NCBI GenBank assembly: GCA_029718625.1
Contig: CM056379.1
Location: 66,553,626-66,617,625 of the forward strand
Length of the DNA: 64,000 bases
Reading direction: 5' to 3'
Origin: Synaphobranchus kaupii
Taxonomy: Eukaryota > Chordata > Actinopteri > Anguilliformes > Synaphobranchidae
In this document: positions 47,801 through 56,796 of the stretch, piece by piece
How positions within the stretch are numbered: the first letter of the stretch is position 1
Layout: each line of letters begins with the position of its first letter
The notes under the pieces: model-generated
What the model was told of the DNA's origin: nothing
What the model saw: the letters and a program-made list of their open reading frames with translations, nothing else
The model's database searches: none
Position numbers and translations under genes: made by a program

Positions 47801-49030
47801 ATATCTATAGGTATTAGTTTTCTGTGTTTATTTACTTTGTGTTTTGTTTGTGCCTTTGTGATACTCGCCTGTTATTATGCGTCTCGTTATCGAGACAGGG
47901 CGTTGTTATTTCCGGCTTGCTTGTTGGTTACTTAGCTTGTAGAAGTATGGGGTAGCAGTTCTTTGTTCCCTTTCGCCTTGTTGGGTTTTCTGGTTAGGAA
48001 ACCAGGCGTTTGTGTTAATACCCTTTGGTAGGGAACAGTGAGCCGGTCTGTAGCTGTGGTGTGTGTGTTCGTTGTTTTGTCTCCTTCCCTTATCTGCGGG
48101 GTTTCCCGCCTTAGTGGCCTAAGGGCTTAATGAATCCCCTTGCTGCGTTTGGCTCCTCCCACCTCACACGTCACGCCCCATTACAACAACATAATCTCTA
48201 GGACCTCTATAACAACACAGGTTTCTATTAAAATAAAAATAATTCAAATAATAATGCGTTTTATTCATTATTGGATGCACTGGTCAAACATATAGTCTAG
48301 TAATTCTTTTGCATTTCTAAGTGTAACACAGCTGAATTGCAGATTATTTATTATTGCCATGTGACACTTTCACGTGGCACATAAAGTTTGAGTGACTACA
48401 TTCTCTTCAGATGGTATGATGAAAAAACACAGGCCCAGGATGGGTTATGGAGGGGGACCCCGATGAGCTTAGCTAGTTACAAGTGCTGCGATATACTCAT
48501 AAAGCAATTAAATAATTTAGGAAACATTGGGTAGCATTGCTTTGGAATAGAGCTTGTTTCATTAGTGTGAGCTACGATAGCCAATATTGTTGTAACGGCC
48601 TTATTTTGATATCAGTACTTTTAACGACAGGGCCAATTAATGACTTACAGACGTGCTTTGTATGCTTAAGAAACTTGGAATTTTTGTATGTTGAAAATTT
48701 TTTTGTTGTTGAGATTATTACATACACTGTATGCCAGTTAACATTTAATCTCAGAGAACTACAATTATGTTCAGTAACATAAAGCTTTGATAATGATATT
48801 GATAGAAATGTTTGCTAAAGTGTTTTACAAAGATTATCTATGGACTGAAAAGGCTATAATGTTTCCATTGTTATTAACTTATAGTTGGTCATATATGTGT
48901 TTTGTAGGTGAAGGTTTGGTTCCAAAACCGACGGATGAAATGGAAAAGAGTCAAAGGAGGGCAGCCAGCCTCCCCCCATGACTTGGCGGCAGATGAGGTG
49001 GATTCTGCTGCTTCACCCAGCTCAGAGTGA
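32395..49030 (+). CDS. meox1: Mesenchyme homeobox 1 (three exons: 32395-32830, 42866-43038, 48908-49030)
   Basis: A nuclear homeodomain transcription factor that in vertebrates acts in paraxial mesoderm and somite patterning. The joined coding sequence is 732 bases including the stop, giving 243 residues. The homeodomain is at about 160-219 ([18 protein letters not shown], then [20 protein letters not shown], then [14 protein letters not shown]), with Gln50 and Asn51 of the recognition helix intact. It is MEOX1 rather than MEOX2. The N-terminus [15 protein letters not shown], the short C-terminal tail ending AASPSSE and the lack of a His/Gln-rich tract all fit MEOX1. Splice sites are canonical; introns of 10,035 and 5,869 bases are full of mobile elements. 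ATG 32395 is the only start in frame before the conserved N-terminus and has a strong context (CACCACCATGG). No defect is seen. Confidence 0.97.
32831..35430 (+). other. meox1 intron 1, 5' part
   Basis: No coding sequence or clear mobile element. AT-rich. Enhancers could lie here but cannot be recognised without a comparison. Confidence 0.5.
35755..35825 (-). repeat. tRNA-like module, copy B
   Basis: Read on the minus strand: TTTGGCCTAGTGGATAC (A box) and GTGGTTCAATTCCAGC (B box) at tRNA-like spacing. It is preceded and followed by the same TTTGCAATAAAAA-type words as copies A and C. It looks derived from a tRNA, with no proof of transcription. Confidence 0.55.
36000..36068 (-). repeat. tRNA-like module, copy C
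   Basis: Read on the minus strand: GTAGCTTAGTGGTCAAGGC (A box) and GGTGGTTTGATCCCCACC (B box with its stem). It has the best T-arm pairing of the three (GGTGG with CCACC). Confidence 0.6.
37095..38440. mobile_element. Inverted-repeat element with AGGGGACCGAGCAGC ends
   Basis: 37095-37527 is mirrored by about 38000-38440; both outer ends read AGGGGACCGAGCAGCGTAGC and TGGTACCCTATTGTATCTG. Its middle contains a perfect palindrome (37528-37665) and one copy of the 470-base unit seen outside. It interrupts the second tandem unit at 37094. No target duplication could be fixed. Confidence 0.75.
37528..37665. repeat. Perfect 67-base palindrome with a 4-base spacer
   Basis: 37528-37594 is the exact reverse complement of 37599-37665, with ACTC between. 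It has no mismatch, whereas the outer arms of the same element are diverged. Confidence 0.97.
38956..42257 (+). mobile_element. Harbinger-like non-autonomous element with CAG target duplication, copy 2
   Basis: The ends are GGGCCCTATCTT and the complement AAGATTGAGCCC. CAG flanks both sides (38953-38955, 42258-42260), the CWG-type 3-base duplication of PIF/Harbinger elements. Subterminal sequence is rich in GGCGC and GCGC words. It is hosted in meox1 intron 1 and has itself received a hAT element at 40721-41960. There is no transposase; the class is inferred from the duplication. Confidence 0.8.
40721..41960 (-). mobile_element. hAT element with decayed transposase and exact 8-base target duplication
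   Basis: The ends are CAGGGCTATTCAATT and AATTGAATAGGCCTG. Both flanks are ATATAGCC (40713-40720 and 41961-41968). On the minus strand a broken frame keeps [18 protein letters not shown] (about 40950-40890), a segment of the hAT transposase catalytic region as found in vertebrate ZBED/FAM200-like proteins. Many stops; inactive. Confidence 0.9.
42261..42865 (+). other. meox1 intron 1, 3' end
   Basis: No mobile element recognised. It ends in the pyrimidine-rich acceptor region TTTCTCCCACCTGTTGATCTTCCAG before exon 2. Confidence 0.5.
42866..43038 (+). CDS. meox1: meox1 exon 2 (homeodomain helices 1 and 2)
   Basis: 173 bases between GATCTTCCAG|AAGTCC and GAGACAG|GTAACG. It codes for residues 146-203 and covers homeodomain positions 1-44. 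The exon ends after Gln44, in phase 0, the intron position shared by Meox genes. Confidence 0.97.
43039..44130 (+). other. meox1 intron 2, 5' part
   Basis: No gene or clear element. A C-rich run lies near 43363-43400. The open frames on the minus strand show no recognisable protein. Confidence 0.5.
44135..45415 (-). mobile_element. Harbinger-like non-autonomous element, copy 3, with a nested repeat
   Basis: The left part (GCATTTAGGGCATGTCCAAC and ATTAATTATAGGTGTGTCTT) and right part (about 45100-45415) match the element at 38956-42257 in reverse. The 'AAAGGGGACATGAAGCACT' repeat sits inside at 44802-45090. The terminal GGGCCC is lost on the left. Confidence 0.7.
44802..45090 (+). repeat. Interspersed repeat 'AAAGGGGACATGAAGCACT', copy 2
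   Basis: Direct copy of 7899-8189, inserted in the Harbinger-like element of meox1 intron 2. Confidence 0.8.
45500..48695. mobile_element. Long-TIR element, copy 2, split by a solo LTR
   Basis: The left arm about 45525-45750 mirrors 48505-48690 and matches copy 1 (15320-16675) in the same orientation. Internal sequence around 46080-46180 and 48220-48400 continues as in copy 1, interrupted by the LTR at 46186-48185. It lies wholly in meox1 intron 2. Confidence 0.75.
46186..48185 (+). mobile_element. Solo LTR of 2,000 bases built from repeated hairpin modules
   Basis: It starts TGTCATGG and ends CCCCATTACA, with the 5-base duplication ACAAC on both sides (46181-46185 and 48186-48190). Copy 1 of the host element shows the uninterrupted layout. 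A TATA box (TATATAAG, about 46337-46344) fits a promoter in the LTR. From about 46480 to 48010 a module recurs roughly every 100 bases: CGCC, a spacer, a stem-loop, then GGGCGTT. No coding sequence. The length, TG...CA ends and 5-base duplication fit a Gypsy-like or endogenous-retrovirus LTR, but the family is unknown to me. Confidence 0.8.
48908..49030 (+). CDS. meox1: meox1 exon 3 (recognition helix and C-terminus)
   Basis: It starts after TTTTGTAG at 48900-48907. Forty residues follow, then TGA at 49028-49030. It contains the recognition helix ([10 protein letters not shown]) and a 22-residue acidic, Ser-rich tail ending SPSSE as in other MEOX1 proteins. Confidence 0.96.
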
Positions 49031-49760
49031 AGTGGCAGAAGATCACTAAAAATAGCTGGACACTCAGAGGTTCTACATTGAATCCGTGGATGCTTGGCTA
49101 CCAGGGCATAACCATGGACAGAAAGTCCTCTATCTGCCATCAGTATATGGCTTTTATTCACATCTAGACTCTGGGGCAAGGACCAACATGCTTTGTCCTG
49201 TAAATATTGTTTGGGTAACTATGCTATGCAAGGACTGGACGATTTGGCCCAAGGTTCACATTTTATGACTCTAAATAAACTTGAGATGTTTTACACCTCT
49301 AATCCCTGGAACACTATTAGAAGAGAATAGGATAGAGAAGGACTTCAGTCTCATCACTTCATTTTAGATGTACGTAGATCATTTGTTTCTTGACCTCTTG
49401 GTCTTCCCACCCCTATATGGAAGCCATTTCCTATGGTTATGACATTTATGGCATGTTCAGAGACTGCTTTGTGACTGTAATCCTGGATTCCTCTCTGTCT
49501 GAACTTCCTGTTGGAAGGTGTGAGATCATCTCACGGTGTGTGCTTCCCAAATGCGGAAAACACCAAGCATTCCAAAAACTGCCAAATCACAAGTGCCTCA
49601 ATCTTTTATTATTCTGTGGTGTCATCAGGTTGTCTATAGACATTGTTTTTGAATATCACGTTTCTTTTTTGTTGCATTTCTGTTTTAACATTTGAAATAA
49701 CAAATAAAATTCAGATGTACCATATATTAAAATCTGCAATAAGAAGCTTCAATAAATCTG
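49031..49760 (+). terminator. meox1: meox1 3' untranslated region with three poly(A) signals
   Basis: AATAAA occurs at 49274-49279, 49703-49708 and 49751-49756. The first would give a 3' UTR of about 260 bases and the others about 700. Which is used cannot be told from sequence. Confidence 0.6.
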
Positions 49761-51884
49761 TCTACAAAAAAATTAAATTAAATAAATAAAAAAGGCCATG
49801 AAAATTTCTTCCAGCTAACCCTTGTGGGCCCTTGTGATGCTGTTAGTGTTGCTTTTGACTGACATCAGCACAATTACTCACATAGCCTAATGGTATATTT
49901 ACTGTGATTAGCCTGCATTTTCCATTTTTAAACAGTTGTTTTGTGAGTTCATTGGTGTTTCCTTTTCTGTTTTTTTTTCCCCCCATAGAGTTTGTGTGTT
50001 CCAGTGGGTTGCCAGGCTAGGTAGCTATGTGAGTGACCAGCCAAGTCAGTTGCAGTGGGTTGCTAAGCTAGGCACATGAGTTACCCACCTCGGCGAATCA
50101 ATAGACGGCTTCTCATTTACCACCGCCGGCCTCTCATTTACCAGCGCCAGCTTATCAGTCTCTAGATCATTTGCCAGCTTCGAGTAAGTCATACTGTGTC
50201 CACCACCGGTCTCTCAGTAGTCTTATTTTTGGCACTTATCCTGCGCCATAAAAGTCAAGGTAAAAGGCTCATTAAAGCCCCGGTGACCAATAAGATAAGA
50301 TAGAAGTCTTTTGGGTGATGTTATCGCTCCCCTACGGTCGTGGTTGAGTCCGTCCATTGATCGTTGATATTAGAAAATACCTCGGTTTTCGGGCCCACGC
50401 CAACAATGCAATTTTCAACTTTAAAAAGACAAACAGTAAATCAGAAAATTGGAAAAACAAGTTTGAATTCTCAATTTTCCAATTATTTCAAGGATAAAAA
50501 AATTCTAATTGAAATATTGAATCCAATTTAAACATTTTCAACTTGAGGTATATGCATAAAGAAATCAAACTGATAAGCGTTACACGGACCCTTGTGAGTT
50601 ATGAGGTGAAATAACACAAAGCTACAATTTCTTGGCCAGTGTTGAGACACTACTCATGCAATGTTATTTATATAGATTTTGGTCTGATTGTTGCAACTGT
50701 AGCAAAAGAGCACTGGAACCGCAAACCGCAATCCATATATCAACTGGGTTTTTGTTTTTCTTTTATTCTTCCATATTGGACACATCCTATAGTGTATCTG
50801 ATTGGTATGTATCACAGCTGGTTATGTTTCAAAGTATCCCCCAGCAATATTTACCAGACTTATAAAGGGGGTTGTAATTATTGTCACACAAACCTGAAAA
50901 ATCCCTCAAAACCAATTGATGAATTTTTGCTGATCCAATGTAAACACACTCCCACTCTGCCCCTGATGTCGCTTCCCTCTTCAGTGAAGTAATTTCACAC
51001 TTATCTGGAAGCATCTGGATGTGGCACAATCAATCGCGATCAGTATTGAAGTCTGACTGGTCCAACCCATGAGGGGGGAGGCTGATCAGACCAGAAGTCT
51101 GGGGTCTGACCACTTAAGTTGGATGGAAAGAGGAAATAATAGGTGGGTATGGGTGAAAACCTGAGTTCTCAAATACAGGATGTTGTTGTAGCAGGTAGCC
51201 AGTAATCCAATTTCCTGCTTCCCAACGAAAACATTCATAAAGCATTGGAGTCCAGCGGACAGACAATGGTGGGCCTATGTGCTGTTTGGTCTGCTACACA
51301 AAGCCCTTGGAGGTCACTGCTGACAGAGCTATGATTCCATCCACACCCTCTGCTGTGTTTAACCCTTACTGTGCTGCTAACCTTAAAAAACAGCAGCCAC
51401 TTTAGAAAGACAGCCCTGTGTTCTTCATCATCAGGACTACTTTTAGAGAGAAAAGTAGTAGAGAAAATAGTTAATTATAATAGTAGTGATTATAGTGGTA
51501 TCATCAGTCATGTCAAAATGTAAAGCAAACATTTACCACAGTGGTAATGCATAAACCAACGCAAAAAGATTACACAGTTGTTGTACAAAGAATTGTCAAA
51601 AATGATTGCAGGATCTATTAAATCCTGTTTTGCCCTGTTGGGCTGATAATATTTTACTTGGACTACATGTGGAAAAGCCTACATAACATTGCCATCAGAG
51701 GCGTCATGCAGACAAAAATGTAAGGGGGTTCTCCAACAGAAAAAAATTAAAGTAATGATACAATTTCCTGCAGTTCGACTGGGACAAAAAAATGGCCCTG
51801 GACTTTTGACCCACCAAAACCCACCCTACAATACACCCCACTACATAAACAAGCACAAAATATTGCAAGGGATTTGATAACTCT
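49761..51884. other. Non-coding DNA downstream of meox1
   Basis: No gene recognised. The stretch 49990-50340 has several GCCGGCCTCTCATTTACC-like repeats of short words (TCTCATTTACCA twice, TCTCAGTAG) and may be part of an LTR or transcript, but nothing decisive was seen. Confidence 0.4.
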
Positions 51885-52427
51885 GGGCCAGTTGTTCAAA
51901 GGTAATCTGATCGGATTTTGGTGATCGGATTGGATCAAATCTTGAAAATGGGTTGTTCAAAAGGGAAAGAAGGATTCTGAAATCGGATTAGATCACGTAA
52001 TCCAATCCTAGTTTAAATCTGGATCAAACCTTCAGTTTGTGTTGTTCAAAACTTTCCTGTGGGATTTGGATAACTTTGATCCAAAAAAACAGGATTATCC
52101 TGATCCCAACAGGGGGTAGGATTTCAGGGTGGATTTCAGAGAGAAAATGTAGTAAAACTTTAAAATTGGTCAAATAATACAACATTTGTATCATTTAGTG
52201 TATATACTTTTATTTATATTTTGCACTTGACTTGTGTAACTGTTACAGTGATAAAGTAGATAAAGTAGACAGACTACCAATTAAGCCTTTCAGTATAGTA
52301 AAGTAAAAATAAAATAAAAATGATCCCCCAAACAGATTCCAATAACAAACAAAAATAATATATTACATTTTTCTGTCATCATCACTGTATATTAATTTCA
52401 AAGAAACAATCATCAGAGATGAACCTG

Positions 52428-53462
52428 TCAAAAATAATTTCTAACAATTGCATCCCTCACTACACGTCCAGTCAGTCCCTCATTCTGACTGAACGGCAGA
52501 GGTTGGTCTGGTTCTTCATCAGGCTCAGGTGCATCATCAACATTATCACAGAGAGGGACATTGCGCCTGGAAGCTATGTTGTGCAGGACAATACACACAA
52601 GTATTATGTTGCATGCTCCCTGTGGTTCTACTCGCAAGTAGTTAAGGCATGCAAAGCGTCTCTTCAGAACTCCATTTAAACACTCAATTGCACATCTTGT
52701 TTTGCAATGAGTAGTGTTGAAGCGTGCCTGTGCAGGTGTGGTTGCTGCAAGAAAAGGAGTCATTAGCCATGGTAGGAGTGGATAGGCACTGTCTCCTAAT
52801 ATTATGCCATCCGGTCGGTTGGTTTGGAGCTCTCTGTATAAAGCACTTTCCCTCAGGATACGTGCATTATGAACAGACCCAGGCCACTTCACAACGCAGT
52901 TTGTGATGATGAGGTCAGCGTCGCCCACAAGTTGGATGTTGATGCTGCGCCTCCCCTTTCGGTTGATGTACTCCCAATCCCTCTCATGAGGTGCTTGTAT
53001 ATGCACATGAGTGCAGTCAATAACCCCAATAGTATTGGGCATGTTCCCCAAGAGAAAAAACTTGTGCTTGGTCTGGGCAATCTGGTCAACCTTTGGAAGT
53101 GAAACAAACTGATTGACCAGGCTGGCCAATGCAATTGACACAGCTTTCACTACATCACTCACAGTTGATTTGTCCACTCCTATATTGTCACGAACAACTT
53201 GGTAGAAAATCCCAGATGCATAGAAGCGCAGAGCAATGAGGACCTGTTCATCCACAGACAGACTGTGACTCCTTCAGGTTCTCCGTTGAAGTGTTGGCCT
53301 GACAAGGTCTGCGATGTACTTAATATCAGCATTCCCAAAGCGAAAGCGAGCATACAGTTCTTCAGTGGTGTATTGCTCCAGTGGTTTTGCACGCTCAACA
53401 TACACCCTTTGACGGTATCTTCTTCCACCAAAATGGTGGTAGCGATGAACAATACCTGCCAT
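52428..53462 (-). pseudogene. Harbinger transposase (DDE_Tnp_4 type) with a single in-frame TGA
   Basis: The frame runs from ATG 53462 to the stop near 52428, 344 codons, close to the usual length of Harbinger transposases and the domesticated HARBI1. Only one stop interrupts it, at codon 63 (53274-53276), where RPTLQRRT is followed by TGA and then RSHSLSVDEQV in the same frame. An ancestral CGA (Arg) changed by CpG decay would explain it. The catalytic triad is intact, numbering through the stop: Asp149 (GVIDCTHV), Asp224 (LGDSAYPL) and Glu260 (CAIECLNG), with 35 residues between the last two. The N-terminal helical region (EQYTTEELYARFRFG) is present. The enzyme would cut and paste the element together with the Myb-like partner. 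Readthrough or recent death cannot be told apart here. Confidence 0.93.
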
Positions 53463-53584
53463 GCCAGTGCCTCTCTGTTAGTCCTCTGAGAGAGGCTGAA
53501 TATAAGATAGCTGTCAAATACCCACCCACTGATTAGCTGACGTGCTTTGGCTTGTGTTCAAATAAACCAATCATGCCCAAGGCC

Positions 53585-53592
53585 TATAAATA
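53585..53592 (+). promoter_or_regulatory. TATA box of the Harbinger Myb-like gene
   Basis: TATAAATA lies 37 bases before the start codon at 53629, inside the short space between the two divergent transposon genes. Confidence 0.55.
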
Positions 53593-53628
53593 GGCTACTA
53601 TGTTCACTACAACAGATGAGGTGGAACC

Positions 53629-54354
53629 ATGGACTCAAAAGGACCTAATTTCACTGTTGCAGAAACCAATGCACTGCTGGAGGGTGTTAAGTGCAATTAT
53701 GCCTCAGTAGTAGGAATTTCTGTTGCAGGTGGAATGGTGACTAACAGAAGGAAGAAAGACATTTGGGTTGAAATCACCCAGAATGTAAATGCAATGGGGT
53801 CTGACCAGAAGAGGACCTTGGAGCAAGTGAAATTCAGATGGAAGAATCTGAGAGCCAGAGCAACAAAGGACCTTGCTGAAGCAAAATATACCCAAACAGG
53901 CAACAAACCCTTTAAGAAAGGTGAATACTCAGATGTGGTTCTGGACATTATTGGAGGTGAGAACTCTACAGCTCTGCATGGGATTCAAGGTGTTGTAGGG
54001 GATGGTGAGCCTACGATTGTAGAGGACAGTGAGCCAGTTCCTGATAATGCAGAGGAAACATTTATTCTGGATCTCAGCCCTTTTACTGAAGAACAACCTG
54101 GATCCTCACTGGTAGAGCCAGCAGTCACAGGAGCTCAGAAAAGAGGCTTGAAGCGTCCTTTGCCAAATAATGATGATGCCTATGAATCACTTGTTAAATG
54201 AGAAACTGAAAGAGCAGAAGCACAGATACTCCTGGCAAAGGAACAAATCAAGCTGACAAAACTGCTGCAAACCAAGGCGAAACTTCAGATCCGCCTCCTA
54301 AAAGCAGGGATTGAAAATGCTGGTCTCTCCTCCTCAGATGAAGAAGAACCCTGA
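53629..54354 (+). pseudogene. Harbinger Myb/SANT-like accessory protein with a single in-frame TGA
   Basis: Harbinger elements need a second protein with a Myb/SANT-like trihelix domain, related to vertebrate NAIF1, which brings the transposase to the nucleus and DNA. Here the domain is at about 6-95 (FTVAETNALLEGV, then KKDIWVEITQNVNAMG, then LEQVKFRWKNLRARATKDL). An acidic linker follows, and then a helical C-terminus (RAEAQILLAKEQIKLTKLLQ), probably a coiled coil for partner binding, ending SSSDEEEP. The only defect is TGA at codon 191 (54199-54201), after which the same frame continues to the natural stop at 54352-54354. The start ATG has a good context (GAACCATGG). Truncation at 191 would remove the coiled coil. 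Confidence 0.9.
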
Positions 54355-54887
54355 ACATTCTTTATTTTGTTAACTATTGGACATTTAGCCTTTTTGTTAA
54401 AATTTAAGACGTTTTCAAAATATCCACGATGTATTTGTTAATATTTGTTTTTTATTTGTTGTGGCTCAGGGGTCATAAAAGAAATTATAAATGGAAGTGG
54501 ATGGTTATGTTATTTTTGTATTTTGTCTCAAAATAAGAAACACTTAAAATGACCATGTTGGCTCTTCTACCTGTTCTTCTTTACATAGCTGGTAGTCCAC
54601 ATTGTGATATGTTGTCCCATTTAGAGTACTAGTAATCCGGATTTGGTAATCTTGAAAACTGTGTATCTGGATCCGGGTGATCCAATCCAATGTTGCTTTG
54701 AAAAACCGGCATGAAACTAAGATGGATTACCTGATCCTGGATAGCATAAAATGGGATTTCCAAATCCGGATAATTTTGATCCAGATTAAATTTTTTGAAC
54801 AACTGGCCCTCTATGTATCACAATTTTTTGGAAAAGTTTTTGACTCAGCCATTATAAATGATTATTGAACAACAATGGGGCTATTGG

Positions 54888-55258
54888 GGGGTACCTCAGA
54901 CCCTTGATGACTTAGAGCCATTTAGCCAACCATGTGTTCCATACTGTTCCAGCATAATTTACAGCTAATTCTAGTCCCCCAATTCCCATAGAGATCCATT
55001 CAAATGCAGAGAAGTTATAGTATCGCTTGTAAGAATACCAGAAATTAAGATATCAAGAGTCTTTTGATGTTGTTGGGTCACAGACATCAGGAAGTCATGG
55101 CAAGCAAAGGATATGCAACCAAATATTAAAAATAAAGCTGACAGTCTGCACTTCAACCTCATTGTCATTGTATCCTTTCAAACTCAAAGTGCTAGTGTAC
55201 AGAACCAAAATAACAAAAAATGTGTCACTGTCCAATTAATTATGGTGCTCACTGTATA
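54888..55258 (+). mobile_element. Tc1-like element, 3' end fragment
   Basis: It ends with TGTGTCACTGTCCAATTAAT and GGTGCTCACTGTA, a common fish Tc1-like terminus. The part 54888-55135 is an inverted relative of 59785-60052. No transposase frame remains. Confidence 0.7.
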
Positions 55259-55879
55259 TAGAATCCATCCTTTGTGGAGTGGAACAGTAAGCTAACAGTG
55301 CTGCCAAGCAGCACAAAGCAATAATCCACTCAACCAAAACGTTAATTAATAAAATGTATCTGGTAATATCCTGGTTTTATAAACCCGATTAAAAAGCTAT
55401 GGTGTTTGGTATAATTATCTAAAATTGCCATTATACTATATCATTTAAACCTACGATTGCTTGATAACAAGGTCCTATGTCCTATAGCAATAGGATATGT
55501 ATAGTTACCAGAGTAGACATAAATGTGAAAGCTTTCAACACAAAAATGTTCACTGGGAAGGAAATGGGGTTAGCTAGAGGCTAACCAACGGAGAGCCTAC
55601 ACTAGTCAGTCTGTATGCGATGTTAGCCTGGCTAAAGTCACTGCTTTTAGCAAGAAGGTTTTGTTGTTAGCCTGCATTGTTGTGACATTAGGTTGCAGGT
55701 CAGTCAATTTGCTCATCCTTTGCTAAAAAATATGGCTGTTTTTGTTTTGAATTGCTACACACTGTCATTGGGGCAATACAAAAGCTCTTGTTCCTGCTCT
55801 CAGACATGGTAGTGGTGAAAGACGGTGGTACTTTACATTAAGTGGAAGAGATGCAATTGTGTGAAAAGGGCACCAGGCC

Positions 55880-55965
55880 TGTGTCCGAATCAGAGCCCTA
55901 CTGCTTCCTGTCTCTTGTGTACTAGCAACTGTTTACTGTGTACTGTTTAGTATGCACCGTGTTTG
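55880..55965 (+). repeat. Half-copy of the TGTCCGAATC inverted-repeat family
   Basis: TGTCCGAATCAGAGCCCTA and TACTGTTTAGTATGCA match arm A of 11253-11345. The opposite arm is absent. Confidence 0.65.
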
Positions 55966-56504
55966 CTAATAAATGTCCTGCTGTGAGGGGTCAGGTTCGG
56001 AGGACCAGACGCGACTGGAAGGGGATCTGAAAGTTGTCCCACGAAGCTTGAGAATCAACCCCTAAAATGGTGAAGGGAATCCGTAAACGGAGCAGAGGGA
56101 AATAAACAGAAAGGGAATACAGCCTCCAGCTCAACAACTATCAAAAAACCAAAACAAAAGGCAAACAGAAACGAGGCGAAACCGAGGTTACTGTCTATCA
56201 GGAGACAGGGAAAAGAAAACCAAGGCAGGAAATAAAGTGGTGAAGGAGAACAGGAACCTAAGAACTGAATTCTCTCTACACTCTACAGGCAAGTCCCGCG
56301 TGCTCTTCCGAAACTCAAAAGGACAATTCTGTCAGGACAACTCACGTATTTAAATTACATGTTTAATGAATGAATGTGCTGCATAATTATTTTAGTTTGG
56401 CGGTGAATGGATCTCCTTTAGTACTGCTCCGGAGCACGGGCATCTCCCCCCGCTAAACAGGAGATGACCAGAAACCCCCAACAGCAGATCATCCAGTACC
56501 CAAC

Positions 56505-56765
56505 CTCGCCTGCTGTCTCCTGAGATCAGGAAGACCATATCAATATCCCTCCAGCATGGAGCTAGAAGACAGCTGTGATCATGGACCAGACATTGGCCAT
56601 ACTACATTATGTGACAGTAGACTATGTGTACAGCAGAGCACCTGCTGTCTCCTGAAGATCAGGAAGACCATATCGATATCCCTCCAACAAGGAGATAGAA
56701 CACCGCTGTGATCTTGGATCAGACATTGGCTATACTAACAATATGTGACAGTAGACTATGTTTTT
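56505..56765 (+). repeat. Tandem duplication of about 130 bases
   Basis: CCTGCTGTCTCCTGA, GATCAGGAAGACCATATC and GCTGTGATC(A/T)TGGA occur in order at 56508-56635 and again at 56642-56760, about 90% alike. Not coding. Confidence 0.85.
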
Positions 56766-56796
56766 AGTCAGTACCCAGCAACCACCATATATACAG

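Larger units (their letters stand above)
51885..54809. mobile_element. Nearly intact PIF/Harbinger transposon, 2.9 kb
   Basis: Both ends carry GGGCCAGTTGTTCAAA (51885-51900 and its complement, ending 54809), flanked by TCT on each side (51882-51884, 54810-54812), a 3-base target duplication as expected. Near both ends the words GGATT/AATCC recur many times within 150 bases, probable transposase or Myb-protein binding sites. Inside are two divergent genes, the transposase (minus) and a Myb-like protein (plus), separated by about 166 bases. Each has one TGA. Confidence 0.95.
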
